DNA of 62,946 nucleotides from Pusillimonas caeni. GTDB taxonomy: Bacteria > Pseudomonadota > Gammaproteobacteria > Burkholderiales > Burkholderiaceae_B. The notes below the pieces were generated by a model, which ran no database searches, was not told where the DNA came from, and was given only the letters and a program-made list of their open reading frames with translations. Shown here in pieces: positions 8,904 through 16,889 of this stretch. The stretch lies in the NCBI RefSeq assembly GCF_003545815.1, contig NZ_PDUW01000014.1, positions 1 to 62,946 on the forward strand. Reading direction: 5' to 3'. Position numbers and translations under genes: made by a program. Position 1 is the stretch's first letter. Every line of letters starts with the position of its first letter.

Positions 8904-9536
8904 ATGAAAACAAGAACCCTCCCTACCCCGCGCACGCTCTTCGCGGCCGTCGCCATGGCCACGGCCGCCCTGGCGCTTACCGCCTGCACCACTACCGTGC
9001 CGCGCTCCGAACAAAGCGGCGTCGAGCGACGCGACAGCATCAACGAGCGGGCCGACTCGACCCTGAAACGGCTCTACGAAGTGGCGCCCAATTCGCGCGA
9101 GCTGGTCTCGCAGGCCAAGGGCGTGCTGATCTTTCCGCGCGTCATCGGTGGCAGCTTCATCGTCGGCGCCGAGCATGGCGACGGCGTGCTGCGTGTCGGC
9201 GGCCAGAACAAAGGCTACTACAGCACTTCCAGCGGGTCGATCGGCCTGCAGGCCGGCGCCCAGTCCAAGGCCATCGTCTTCGTGTTCAAGACCCAGGAAG
9301 CCCTGGATAAATTCCTGGCCAGCAACGGCTGGACGGCCGGCGTGGACGCCACGGTCGCCGTCGCCAACCTCAGCGCCAACGGCTCGGTCGACCTGAACAC
9401 CCTGCGCGAACCCGTGGTGGGCTTCGTGATGACCAACGCCGGCCTGATGGCGGGCGTGTCGCTCGAAGGCACCAAGGTCAACCGCATCGACGACCGCGGC
9501 AATCCCACCCCCGTCACCACCGGGACGTCCAACTAA
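8904..9536 (+). CDS. Lipoprotein with SYLF/Ysc84 lipid-binding domain
   Basis: A 210-residue product starting MKTRTLP with a lipobox (LALTAC, Cys near residue 30). A Ysc84/SYLF actin- and phosphoinositide-binding-like domain follows (KGVLIFPRVIGGSFIVGAEH and GSIGLQAGAQSKAIVFVF blocks). Such proteins are common, poorly understood outer-membrane or periplasmic lipoproteins in beta- and gammaproteobacteria. The open frame begins further upstream at 8805, but the ATG at 8904 has a GGAGAAG site and starts the signal peptide. The preceding gene also encodes a lipoprotein. Confidence 0.88.
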   Translation: MKTRTLPTPRTLFAAVAMATAALALTACTTTVPRSEQSGVERRDSINERADSTLKRLYEVAPNSRELVSQAKGVLIFPRVIGGSFIVGAEHGDGVLRVGGQNKGYYSTSSGSIGLQAGAQSKAIVFVFKTQEALDKFLASNGWTAGVDATVAVANLSANGSVDLNTLREPVVGFVMTNAGLMAGVSLEGTKVNRIDDRGNPTPVTTGTSN

Positions 9537-9582
9537 GCCGGTCGATGCAAGGCATGCATCAGCCTGATTATTAAGCTGCTCT

Positions 9583-9641
9583 AAAGGCGGCGAGCGCTTT
9601 ATGGGCCGCGGGATGCGACCGGTAAAGCGCTCGCCGCCTTT
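9583..9641. terminator. Bidirectional terminator hairpin with 19-bp perfect stem
   Basis: Bases 9583-9601 and 9623-9641 are exact reverse complements (19 bp) around a 21-nt loop. The stem starts with AAA and ends with TTT, so either strand gives a U-rich end. It sits between the convergent SYLF lipoprotein and IclR genes. Confidence 0.75.
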
Positions 9642-9686
9642 CGTATTGCGAGCTGGGCGTACTGTCAGGGCCTGAATAAAACTGCT

Positions 9687-10514
9687 CTAGCGCGCCGCGG
9701 TCACCATATTGATCTTGGCGGCCGCGGCCAGCAGGCGGGGCAGACAGACCTTCAGCAAGTGCTCGGACGTGACGGCGCGGGCATGGCCGCTGACGTTCAG
9801 CGCCGCGACCACGCGGCCGTTCTGGCCGCGAATGGGCGCGGCCACGGATACCAGGCCGGGCTCGAGTTCTTCCGAGACCAGACTCCAACCCTGCACCCGC
9901 ACCTGGCGGATCTCCTCGATCAACGCCTCGGGGTCGACAATGGTGGAAGGCGTGTGCGCCACCAGATGCATCGCGGCGACGCGCTCGCACAGCACCTCGT
10001 CGGGCAGGCCGGCCAGCAGAACGCGGCCCATGGACGTACAGTCGGCCGGCAAGCGGCTGCCCACGCCCAGATTGATCGACATGATGCGGTGGGCCGGGAC
10101 GCGCAGCACGTAGACGATCTCATCGCCATCCAGCACGGCCGCAGAACTGGACTGGCGCAGTTCCTCGACCAGGTTTTCCATGACCGGCTGGGCCTGGGAC
10201 CACACCGGCAGCGAACTGAGATAGGCGAAGCCCAGCTCGAGCACCTTGGGCGTCAGGCGGAACAGCCGCCCTTCGGCCGAGACATAGCCCAGGCTCAACA
10301 GGGTCAGCAAAATACGGCGGGCGCCGGCGCGGGTGAGCCCGGCACGCTCGGCCACCTCGGACAGCGTCTGCGCCGGCGCGTCGGCCCCGAAACTGCGCAG
10401 CACCGCCAGCCCCCGCGCAAACGAGCGCACATAGCTGTCGCCGGGCTTGGGAGCCTCGTCGGCCTGCGCGCCGCCGAAGGCGGGTTCGATGAAACTGGAT
10501 TCGCCGGAATTCAT
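9687..10514 (-). CDS. IclR-family regulator (PcaR/PcaU/PobR type)
   Basis: A 275-residue IclR-family regulator. It has an N-terminal winged helix-turn-helix (LSEVAERAGLTRAGARRILLTLL) and a C-terminal effector domain (LGVGSRLPADCTSMGRVLLAGL). It is divergent from the 3-oxoadipate CoA-transferase genes, the usual setting of PcaR/PcaU-type regulators that respond to beta-ketoadipate or protocatechuate. The frame opens further upstream (10655) but the ATG at 10514-10512 fits family length. Regulator class is certain; the exact effector is inferred from context. Confidence 0.88.
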   Translation of the reverse strand: MNSGESSFIEPAFGGAQADEAPKPGDSYVRSFARGLAVLRSFGADAPAQTLSEVAERAGLTRAGARRILLTLLSLGYVSAEGRLFRLTPKVLELGFAYLSSLPVWSQAQPVMENLVEELRQSSSAAVLDGDEIVYVLRVPAHRIMSINLGVGSRLPADCTSMGRVLLAGLPDEVLCERVAAMHLVAHTPSTIVDPEALIEEIRQVRVQGWSLVSEELEPGLVSVAAPIRGQNGRVVAALNVSGHARAVTSEHLLKVCLPRLLAAAAKINMVTAAR

Positions 10515-10687
10515 GGGCAACCTCGATAAAAATCGTTTTTTTACGCGCGAAGCATATATAGTCTTCCGCATGCGTAGGCTGGCCGGCTTTTCATGCGCAG
10601 GCGGGCGGCGCTCTCGGCCACTGCCGACGTCATTGACAAGCCCGCCCACTGTCATTATGCTAAGAGCATTAGTTCTACATCCGAATA

Positions 10688-10741
10688 AAAGTTCATTATA
10701 AGAACTTCGTCACCCATTTTCAACGAAATGTTCGCATTGAA
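10688..10741. promoter_or_regulatory. Two GTTC/GAAC palindromes upstream of pcaIJ (candidate IclR operators)
   Basis: AAGTTC-N7-GAACTT (10688-10706) and GTTC-N5-GAAC (10729-10741) share the GTTC/GAAC half-site and lie between the IclR gene and pcaI. IclR-family PcaU/PcaR/PobR operators contain GTTCG-type half-sites. Binding is inferred. Confidence 0.4.
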
Positions 10742-10752
10742 CGCATTGAAAT

Positions 10753-11451
10753 ATGATCAATAAAATCTCCCCCTCGGTCGAACAGGCGCTGGCCGGCATC
10801 CATGACGGCGCCACCGTCATGATCGGCGGCTTCGGCGGCGCAGGCCAGCCGGCCGAACTCATCGACGGCCTCATCGCCCACGGCGCCAAAGACCTCGTCA
10901 TCGTCAACAACAATGCGGGCAACGGCGACACCGGCCTGGCCGCCCTGCTCAAGGCCGGCCGCGTACGCAAGATCATCTGTTCCTTCCCGCGCCAGGCCGA
11001 CTCCTACGTGTTCGACGAGCTCTACCACTCCGGCAAGATCGAGCTCGAACTCGTGCCCCAGGGCAATCTGGCCGAGCGCATCCGCGCCGCCGGCGCGGGC
11101 ATAGGCGCCTTCTTCACGCCCACCGGCTACGGCACCGAACTGGCCAAGGGCAAAGAAGTCCGCGAGATCAATGGCCGCCACTATGTGCTCGAGTACCCCA
11201 TCTTCGCCGACTTCGCCCTGATCAAGGCCGAAACGGGCGACCGCTGGGGCAACCTGCTGTACCGCAAAACCGCCCGCAACTTCGGCCCCATCATGGCCAC
11301 CGCCGCCCAATGCACCATCGCGTCGGTGCACGACATCGTCGAACTGGGCCAGATCGACCCCGAAGTCGTCGTCACGCCGGGCCTGTTCGTCAAGCACATC
11401 GTCAAAGTGCCGCGCAGCGCCACCGGGCCCGCAGGTTTCAAACAGGATTAA
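10753..11451 (+). CDS. pcaI: 3-oxoadipate (3-oxoacid) CoA-transferase subunit A
   Basis: A 232-residue alpha subunit of a family I CoA-transferase, with the glycine-rich IGGFGGAGQPAELI motif at residues 23-36. With PcaJ it transfers CoA from succinyl-CoA to 3-oxoadipate, the penultimate step of the beta-ketoadipate pathway. The divergent PcaR-like regulator and the pca/pob genes nearby favour PcaIJ over acetoacetate:succinyl-CoA transferase (ScoAB), which is very similar in sequence. pcaJ follows after 10 bases. The thiolase gene pcaF is not adjacent. Confidence 0.92.
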   Translation: MINKISPSVEQALAGIHDGATVMIGGFGGAGQPAELIDGLIAHGAKDLVIVNNNAGNGDTGLAALLKAGRVRKIICSFPRQADSYVFDELYHSGKIELELVPQGNLAERIRAAGAGIGAFFTPTGYGTELAKGKEVREINGRHYVLEYPIFADFALIKAETGDRWGNLLYRKTARNFGPIMATAAQCTIASVHDIVELGQIDPEVVVTPGLFVKHIVKVPRSATGPAGFKQD

Positions 11452-11461
11452 GGACAGCGCC

Positions 11462-12127
11462 ATGAGCGAACAGAAAACCACTCCCGCCTGGACGCGCGAC
11501 GAGATCGCCGCGCGCGTTGCCGTCGACATCCCCGACGGCGCCGTCGTCAACCTGGGCATCGGCCTGCCCACCAAGGTGGCCAATCACCTGCCCGCCGGCC
11601 GCGAAGTCATCCTGCAAAGCGAGAACGGCGTCATCGGCATGGGCCCCGCGCCGGCCAAGGGCGAAGAAGACTACGACCTCATCAACGCCGGCAAGCAGCC
11701 GGTCACCCTGCTGCCCGGCGGCTGCTACTTCCATCACGCCGACAGCTTCGCCATGATGCGCGGCGGCCATCTCGACGTCTGCGTGCTGGGCGCCTTCCAG
11801 GTGGCCGCCAACGGCGACCTGGCCAACTGGAGCACGGGCGCGCCCAACGCCATTCCCGCAGTGGGCGGCGCCATGGACCTGGCCATCGGCGCCAAGAAAA
11901 CCTATGTGATGATGGACCTGCTCACCAAGACCGGCGAATCCAAGCTGGTGGCCGAGTGCACCTACCCCCTCACGGGCGTGGCCTGCGTCAGCCGCGTCTA
12001 TACCGACGTCGCGGTCTTCGACCTTACCCCCGAAGGCACCCGGGTGATTGAAATCGTGCCCGGCCTCAGCTTCGAAGCACTGCAAAAGCTCACTCCGGTC
12101 GCACTGACGGACGCGCGGACGAACTGA
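11462..12127 (+). CDS. pcaJ: 3-oxoadipate (3-oxoacid) CoA-transferase subunit B
   Basis: A 221-residue beta subunit with the catalytic glutamate in LQSENGVIGMG (Glu54), which forms the glutamyl-CoA thioester intermediate in this family. It overlaps in function with the preceding pcaI and forms the heterodimer with it. The start is the ATG at 11462, with a modest ribosome binding site (AAGGACAG). Two hairpins follow the stop codon. ScoB is the alternative name if the substrate is acetoacetate. Confidence 0.92.
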   Translation: MSEQKTTPAWTRDEIAARVAVDIPDGAVVNLGIGLPTKVANHLPAGREVILQSENGVIGMGPAPAKGEEDYDLINAGKQPVTLLPGGCYFHHADSFAMMRGGHLDVCVLGAFQVAANGDLANWSTGAPNAIPAVGGAMDLAIGAKKTYVMMDLLTKTGESKLVAECTYPLTGVACVSRVYTDVAVFDLTPEGTRVIEIVPGLSFEALQKLTPVALTDARTN

Positions 12128-12153
12128 TCAGCCGTTCCGGCGGCAGTGAAGAA

Positions 12154-12253
12154 CTCCGGCCCGACGGCCGGAGCTTCTCTAACACAATTCAATGGCGCTC
12201 CGGCGCCGAATCGATATTGCATCGCCAGGCCTCGCCGTAACCGGCGAGGCCTG
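12154..12253. terminator. Two hairpins between pcaJ and the aldolase operon
   Basis: CTCCGGCC-CGAC-GGCCGGAG (12154-12173, followed by CTTCTCT) lies after pcaJ. A 12-bp perfect stem with a 4-nt loop (12226-12237 with 12242-12253) lies between the converging transcripts. Neither has a proper T run, so efficiency is uncertain. Confidence 0.5.
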
Positions 12254-12294
12254 CGCTTTGCTTCGTGGCCAAAAGGCCGTTCGACCCCGCTTCG

Positions 12295-13086
12295 TCAACG
12301 ATAATTTCGCAGGGTGTCGGACAAGCCTTCAACAGCCTGCCTGAACAGATTCACATCGCTGCCGACTGTAAACAGGCTGTAGCCCCAATCGCTATACCGG
12401 GCCACGTCCTCGATGGTGCCGGCCGCGATGCCGATCTTGCAACCCTGGGCCCGGGCACGCTGGCCGATGGCGCGGATGGCTTGCTGAACCGGCGCCGCCT
12501 TGATCCTTCCCAGATGGCCCAGGCTGGCCGCCAGGTCTCCCGGGCCGACGAACAAGGCGTCCACGCCTTCGACCGCGGCGATCTCTTCCAGCCGCTCCAT
12601 GGCCTCGACCGTTTCGATCTGCGCGATGATCGCGATCACATCGTCGATGAATTCGAAATAGTCGGCGATGCGGCCATAACCGTTGTTGCGATGGTAGCCC
12701 GACACACCACGCACCCCGACAGGCGGATAACGGCTTGCCCTTACCGCCTGGCGCGCCTCATCCGCCGACTGGACATTGGGGACCAGCAGATTGCGAAAGC
12801 CGATGTCAAGCAAGCGTTTTATTTCCACCGGATGATTGCGTGCCGGCCGGACGACCGCGGGCACGCCCGAGAAACGGATCGCCTGCAGCTGCGCCACCAA
12901 GGTATGGACATCGTTGGGGGCATGCTCGGTATCGAACAGTATCCACTGGAAGCCGGAGTGCTCGGCGACCAGTTCCGCCAACACGGGATTGGCCAGCGAG
13001 CTCCAGAAGCCCAGGGCCGGGCCGGCATCCTGCAAAGCGGCCTTGAACGGGTTCTCGGCCGCCGCGCGACCGCTCATTGCTGCCAT
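12295..13086 (-). CDS. HpcH/HpaI-family class II aldolase
   Basis: A 263-residue pyruvate aldolase of the HpcH/HpaI family (4-hydroxy-2-oxo-heptanedioate / 2-keto-3-deoxy-rhamnonate aldolase type). It carries the active-site FDTEHAPND block (His55), an Arg in VVRPARN and the metal-binding Glu and Asp of AQIETVEAM and VGPGDLA. It is the last gene of the twelve-gene ring-cleavage operon, so it probably releases pyruvate (or another 2-oxoacid) and an aldehyde from a ring-cleavage product. An HpaI-type aldolase is not part of the classical gentisate route, suggesting a variant lower pathway. A good AGGAG site precedes the ATG at 13086. Confidence 0.9.
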   Translation of the reverse strand: MAAMSGRAAAENPFKAALQDAGPALGFWSSLANPVLAELVAEHSGFQWILFDTEHAPNDVHTLVAQLQAIRFSGVPAVVRPARNHPVEIKRLLDIGFRNLLVPNVQSADEARQAVRASRYPPVGVRGVSGYHRNNGYGRIADYFEFIDDVIAIIAQIETVEAMERLEEIAAVEGVDALFVGPGDLAASLGHLGRIKAAPVQQAIRAIGQRARAQGCKIGIAAGTIEDVARYSDWGYSLFTVGSDVNLFRQAVEGLSDTLRNYR

Positions 13087-13105
13087 GACATCGTCTCCTT
13101 TTCCC

Positions 13106-14176
13106 TTAGGCGGCTTCTTCGCGGTACAGGTTGAGGAACTTCATCGCAGGCGCGTCGGTCACCGAATACAGGTAGGCGTCCTGGGTCGAACTGAGGTTTT
13201 CATGGCGATGCGGCATGCCATTGGGGATGACGAACATATCGTTCGGCCCCCATTCAAGCACCGTGTCGCCCACATGGGTGCGGCCGCGCCCTTCCAGGCA
13301 GCAGTACGCCGAACTGCTCGTCTGGCGATGCGCCTTGGTCGCTTCGCCGGGACGCAGAAGCTGTACAAAGAAGCTGGTCGTCGTCGTGACCGACTTGCCG
13401 TTGACCGGGTTGACGTACTCGAGAATGATGCCGTCGTACGGAGAGCCTTCCAGATGGCGCATGCGGTTCAATGCGGCTTTGGCGTCGGCCCAGCGGTAGA
13501 CGAACATGGGCGACCCGGCGCTTTCGCCCCGCTGATGGTCGACGAACGCGGGAAGGAAACCGCCATAGCCGTAAACCATGCCCGAGTAGTCATCGGGCAG
13601 GCTTACCTTTTGCACGTCTTTTCTGACGGCATTGCCCGCGTCGTCCTTTTCGTAGTATTCGAACTCGAACTTGCTGACCGCCAGATTCTCGACCAGCGGC
13701 AAGTCCAGCACGTCGACCCAGATGACGGGTTCGGTGCCTTCGTTGCCGTGATCGTGCCACGTGCCGGCGGGAGTGATGATCAGGTCGCCGCGCGACATGG
13801 TGCATTTTTCGCCTTCGATGGTGGTGTAGCCTCCGCCGCCCTCCAGCACGAAACGGCTGGCGTTGGAGGTATGGCGGTGCACCGGCGCGGTTTCGCCCGG
13901 ATTGTAGATAGAGCAGCTCAAGTACAGGGTGTTGGTGGAGTGATGCTTGTGCCGGGCCCCCGGGTTCGACATGATGATCACGCGGCGGTCGGCGTCTTCG
14001 AGCGTGATGTTTTCGCTGACTTCGCCCATCAAGGGCTTCAAGATGTCCCAGCGCCACAAATGCGGCACAAACCCTTTTTGCAGTTCGGCCCCCTCCACCT
14101 CGCGAACGATCTGCCACAAACCGATCAAGCTGTTTTCCACGGCCTGCGCGGCGATCGACTCTTTAACTACGTCCAT
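13106..14176 (-). CDS. Gentisate 1,2-dioxygenase-like bicupin dioxygenase (copy 1)
   Basis: A 356-residue two-cupin dioxygenase of the gentisate/salicylate/1-hydroxy-2-naphthoate group. The N-terminal cupin has the Fe(II) ligands His100 and His102 (VHRH) and His141 (TWHDHG), matching His104/106/145 of gentisate dioxygenase. The C-terminal cupin keeps HRQTSSS and PHRHEN. It should cleave a ring between C1 and C2 of a (2-hydroxy or 2-amino)benzoate. The ATG at 14176 (GGATGGGAA upstream) was preferred over the ATG four codons earlier (14188). A paralogue lies five genes upstream in the same operon. Confidence 0.9.
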   Translation of the reverse strand: MDVVKESIAAQAVENSLIGLWQIVREVEGAELQKGFVPHLWRWDILKPLMGEVSENITLEDADRRVIIMSNPGARHKHHSTNTLYLSCSIYNPGETAPVHRHTSNASRFVLEGGGGYTTIEGEKCTMSRGDLIITPAGTWHDHGNEGTEPVIWVDVLDLPLVENLAVSKFEFEYYEKDDAGNAVRKDVQKVSLPDDYSGMVYGYGGFLPAFVDHQRGESAGSPMFVYRWADAKAALNRMRHLEGSPYDGIILEYVNPVNGKSVTTTTSFFVQLLRPGEATKAHRQTSSSAYCCLEGRGRTHVGDTVLEWGPNDMFVIPNGMPHRHENLSSTQDAYLYSVTDAPAMKFLNLYREEAA

Positions 14177-14228
14177 GACAATTCCCATCCATTATGAAAT
14201 ACAGGCAGTCGTTCAGACGGCCGCCGCG

Positions 14229-14675
14229 TCAGACCTGTGTCCTGACCCACTCGACCAGCTGATCGGCGATCTCCTGGTCGATCGTGGCCGGAAAGCAGCC
14301 GCTGATGCCGATGGCGCCCACGGCGACCCCGCCGTGGTTCTCGCCCGCCTCGGCTTCCAGCTTGATGGCGGCGCCGCCTTCGGCGAGCATCCAGTCGTTG
14401 CGGGCGTTGAGCGAGGTCAGCATCGTGCCGTACAAGGGGCGCTCTTTCTGCAGGCGGGCGTACATGGCGCCCGTGCTGGTCTTGAAAGCGCTGGCCAGGC
14501 GCGCTTTGCCCAGAGCGAATTCCGGGGTCTGCCAGCTGGCGTCGGCGTGGCGCAGCACGCTGACTGTGCGCCCCGCGTCGTCGACCAGGGCGCACGACAC
14601 ATTGAAGCCCCGCTTCAAGCCCTCTTCTATCGCGCGTGCCGTGATCGAGGCAACCAATTCGTGATTCAACTTCAT
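14229..14675 (-). CDS. GlcG/HbpS-family (DUF336) protein
   Basis: A 148-residue protein of the GlcG/HbpS fold (PF03928). Its typical blocks are SCALVDDAGRTVSVLRHADA and a glycine-rich GGVAVGAIGISG segment. Members bind heme or small cofactors or act as accessory proteins in catabolic operons. No catalytic role is established. It lies between the Rieske beta subunit and bicupin copy 1 and has an AGGAG site. Its job in this operon is unknown. Confidence 0.85.
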   Translation of the reverse strand: MKLNHELVASITARAIEEGLKRGFNVSCALVDDAGRTVSVLRHADASWQTPEFALGKARLASAFKTSTGAMYARLQKERPLYGTMLTSLNARNDWMLAEGGAAIKLEAEAGENHGGVAVGAIGISGCFPATIDQEIADQLVEWVRTQV

Positions 14676-14702
14676 AGCTAGTCTCCTGATGAAATGCCGG
14701 CC

Positions 14703-15170
14703 CTACAAAGGCGTGGCAATAAGAGTGGGCACGCAGAACGTGTCGACCACCACCAATTTTTCCTTGATGCGCATGGCGCCGTCCCGGACCACTACACGGT
14801 CTCTGTAAACCCCCGAACTGAATACTTTGCTGGCGCCATGCTGGTCGGTTTGAATCACGACATAATTGGCTTCGAAAGCGACTTCCTCGTCACTGACCTG
14901 CATGTACTTGGGAACGCTGATCACGTGTCGGTCGTAGTGCAGGTTGTATTCATTCGCCACGCGCAGGGCGAGGACCCGGTCGCGCAGCATGGCCCGGTTC
15001 CGGCAACACATCAGCGCAAGGGGATAGCCGCGGTCGACGTTGTCGCGCGGCAGTATTTCGTAGCGCGCGTCTTCGGTAAACAGCTCTGTCCACGCTTCAA
15101 GCTTGTCGTTGTCCAGCCGCCAGGCATAGTCGGCCAGCAGATCCTCGACCCGTTCTCGATACTGTGTCAT
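14703..15170 (-). CDS. Ring-hydroxylating oxygenase beta (small) subunit
   Basis: A 155-residue SnoaL/NTF2-like small subunit of Rieske non-heme iron oxygenases (YRERVEDLLADYAWRLDNDKLEAW at the N-terminus; family PF00866). It has a structural role in the alpha3beta3 hexamer. The ATG at 15170 overlaps the alpha-subunit stop by four bases (ATGA), so the two are translationally coupled. Length and pairing resemble salicylate 5-hydroxylase NagH or anthranilate dioxygenase small subunits. Confidence 0.92.
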   Translation of the reverse strand: MTQYRERVEDLLADYAWRLDNDKLEAWTELFTEDARYEILPRDNVDRGYPLALMCCRNRAMLRDRVLALRVANEYNLHYDRHVISVPKYMQVSDEEVAFEANYVVIQTDQHGASKVFSSGVYRDRVVVRDGAMRIKEKLVVVDTFCVPTLIATPL

Positions 15171-16447
15171 CGCTCTGCCCCCGTAGGCTCCAGCCCCATC
15201 AACCTCGCGTATCTCGACCAGAAGCCGCGGATCGGTATCTCGTTCACCTTGTTGTCGCAATCCGTCAGAATCGCCCCGCGCCCTCCCATCTCCACCACCG
15301 CGCACGCTTCACGCTCATTGCGGAAAGCCGTTTGCATGTTCTCGATGACCTCGGCGTCCTCCATCGATACAAAACCGGCCGGCCCGATGAAGTTGGCCTG
15401 GAACTTGCGCAGCTCGGCCAGGTCCTCGGTGTCGTCTTCGTAGCCGAAGACCGTCCACACCACTTCGAACATGTCCGGGCCGCGGGGAATCATCTGCCTC
15501 GTATTGAGGCAATTGTTCATCTGCTGATAGTGGGCATTGGGGAACAGGCAGGCCAGGTACAGGCGCATGTCGTCGTCGTACTGCTTGTGGAAACTCAAGA
15601 ACCACGTGTCTTCGAGATTGACGCGCTCGGCCTTTACGCCCTCGGACGCATAGACTTGCGACGAGGCTTCGTTGACCAGCGTATCGGCCGCCGCGGGATC
15701 GGGCCGGTTGAACACGAAGCTGTGCCCTTTCGATTCGTCGAGCCGCGTGCCTCCGGGATTCGTGACCCGATCGAGCCCGAAAGTGACGAAGAACGAGTGC
15801 AGCAGGCTGGCGTGGTAGGTATCGCGCAGGTTCTCCTGGTATAGCTTCCAGTTGCCCTTGATGATCTGCTTCTGAAAGCCAAGCACCTTGATGGGCTTGC
15901 ACATGATGCGCGCAATCTGCTCACGGTTCAGCGGCCCCAGATAATCGTGCAGCGACTGCATCTCGTGATCGAAGGTGACGAACATCATGCCCTTGAACGA
16001 TTCGATGCGCAGGCGCTGCAGGCCATGCTCCTTCTGGTCGAACGTCGCATCCAGGCCCCCCTTTCCATTGACGCCGCGCTTGAACGGGATGCCGATCAGG
16101 TCGCCTTCCAGTGAATAGCACCAGCGATGGTAGATGCAGGTATGGGTCCGTTCGTTGCCGTGGGTTTCACGGCGGACCATGGCTCCCCGGTGGCCGCAGC
16201 GGTTCACCAATGCGATCAGCTCGCCCTCCTTGCCCCTGCTGACAATGATGGGGGTTTCGCCGACATAGGTCGTCTTGAAGTCTCCCCAATCGGGGATTTC
16301 GACGTCAAGGCCGACATAGTTCCACGTCGATCCGCGAAAGATCTTCTCGAGCTCCTGCTGGTATAGCTCCTCGTCGGTGAACAGCCAGTATGGAATCCGG
16401 GCATAGTCCTTGGCAGGCCAGACATCATCGCCTGTTTTAGCTAGCAT
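15167..16447 (-). CDS. Rieske ring-hydroxylating oxygenase alpha (large) subunit
   Basis: A 426-residue large subunit. The Rieske [2Fe-2S] ligands are Cys84, His86, Cys104 and His107 (NRCGHRG and CIYHRWC). Mononuclear iron ligands are His212 and His217 in RDTYHASLLH, with the bridging Asp209. A further acidic ligand is expected in the SMEDAE segment. Length and context resemble salicylate 5-hydroxylase (NagG) and anthranilate dioxygenase. The two gentisate-dioxygenase-like genes in the operon fit a 5-hydroxylating enzyme feeding 1,2-ring cleavage (inference). No ferredoxin or reductase gene is present in the window, so electron donors must come from elsewhere. Confidence 0.94.
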   Translation of the reverse strand: MLAKTGDDVWPAKDYARIPYWLFTDEELYQQELEKIFRGSTWNYVGLDVEIPDWGDFKTTYVGETPIIVSRGKEGELIALVNRCGHRGAMVRRETHGNERTHTCIYHRWCYSLEGDLIGIPFKRGVNGKGGLDATFDQKEHGLQRLRIESFKGMMFVTFDHEMQSLHDYLGPLNREQIARIMCKPIKVLGFQKQIIKGNWKLYQENLRDTYHASLLHSFFVTFGLDRVTNPGGTRLDESKGHSFVFNRPDPAAADTLVNEASSQVYASEGVKAERVNLEDTWFLSFHKQYDDDMRLYLACLFPNAHYQQMNNCLNTRQMIPRGPDMFEVVWTVFGYEDDTEDLAELRKFQANFIGPAGFVSMEDAEVIENMQTAFRNEREACAVVEMGGRGAILTDCDNKVNEIPIRGFWSRYARLMGLEPTGAER

Positions 16448-16475
16448 TTACCACTCTCCTCAAAACGATTGCTCG

Positions 16476-16877
16476 TCAGATAACAGCCATCGCCTCGACT
16501 TCGATGAGCATGTTGTTCAACAGCCTAGGCACCTCGATCATGGTCGAGGCGGGAGGCTTGTCGGTGCCGAAATACTCGGCCCGCACCTTCCGCACCCCCT
16601 TCGGATGCGCAGCGAGATCGGTGACATAGGTGGTCATGCGGATCACGTTGGAAAGGTCGGCTCCCGCCGCGGCAAGCGAGCGCTTCAGGTTTTCGTAGCA
16701 GGCGCGGGTCTGGGCTTCGATGTCGCCCTCGCCGATGAGCTTGTTGTCCTCGTCCAGGGGCAGCTGCCCCGAAACGACGACGAGCTTTTGGATCCCTGTA
16801 GCGGCCACTACCTGGGTGTAGCCCCGGGTGCCCAGCGAGTCGTATGTGTCCTGCGGAGTGATGTGTTCGATTTGCAT
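16476..16877 (-). CDS. RidA/YjgF/UK114-family protein
   Basis: A 133-residue member of the Rid family, with the VVVSGQLPLDEDNKL and LSNVIRMTTYVTDL blocks. Archetypal RidA hydrolyses reactive 2-aminoacrylate imines using a conserved Arg in a P-A-R-S context. Here the aligned segment reads KPPASTMIEV, so that Arg appears replaced by Ser. A different activity is therefore likely, for example deamination of a ring-cleavage product as seen in some catabolic Rid proteins. It is embedded between the Rieske alpha gene and the second bicupin in one operon. Confidence 0.88.
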   Translation of the reverse strand: MQIEHITPQDTYDSLGTRGYTQVVAATGIQKLVVVSGQLPLDEDNKLIGEGDIEAQTRACYENLKRSLAAAGADLSNVIRMTTYVTDLAAHPKGVRKVRAEYFGTDKPPASTMIEVPRLLNNMLIEVEAMAVI

Positions 16878-16889
16878 GGCCTTCTCCGC

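Noticed and set aside
9687-10655. Longer start for the IclR regulator at 10655
   Set aside because: The extra 47 residues are Arg/Pro-rich and not family sequence, and they would cover the divergent promoter region. The ATG at 10514 gives the normal length.
10753-12127. Acetoacetate:succinyl-CoA transferase (ScoAB) as the primary call
   Set aside because: The sequences are very alike, but the divergent IclR regulator and the pca/pob surroundings favour 3-oxoadipate CoA-transferase.
15167-16447. Firm assignment of the Rieske oxygenase as salicylate 5-hydroxylase NagGH
   Set aside because: Length and context resemble it, but anthranilate and other ortho-substituted benzoate oxygenases share the same features, and the ferredoxin/reductase genes of nag clusters are missing.
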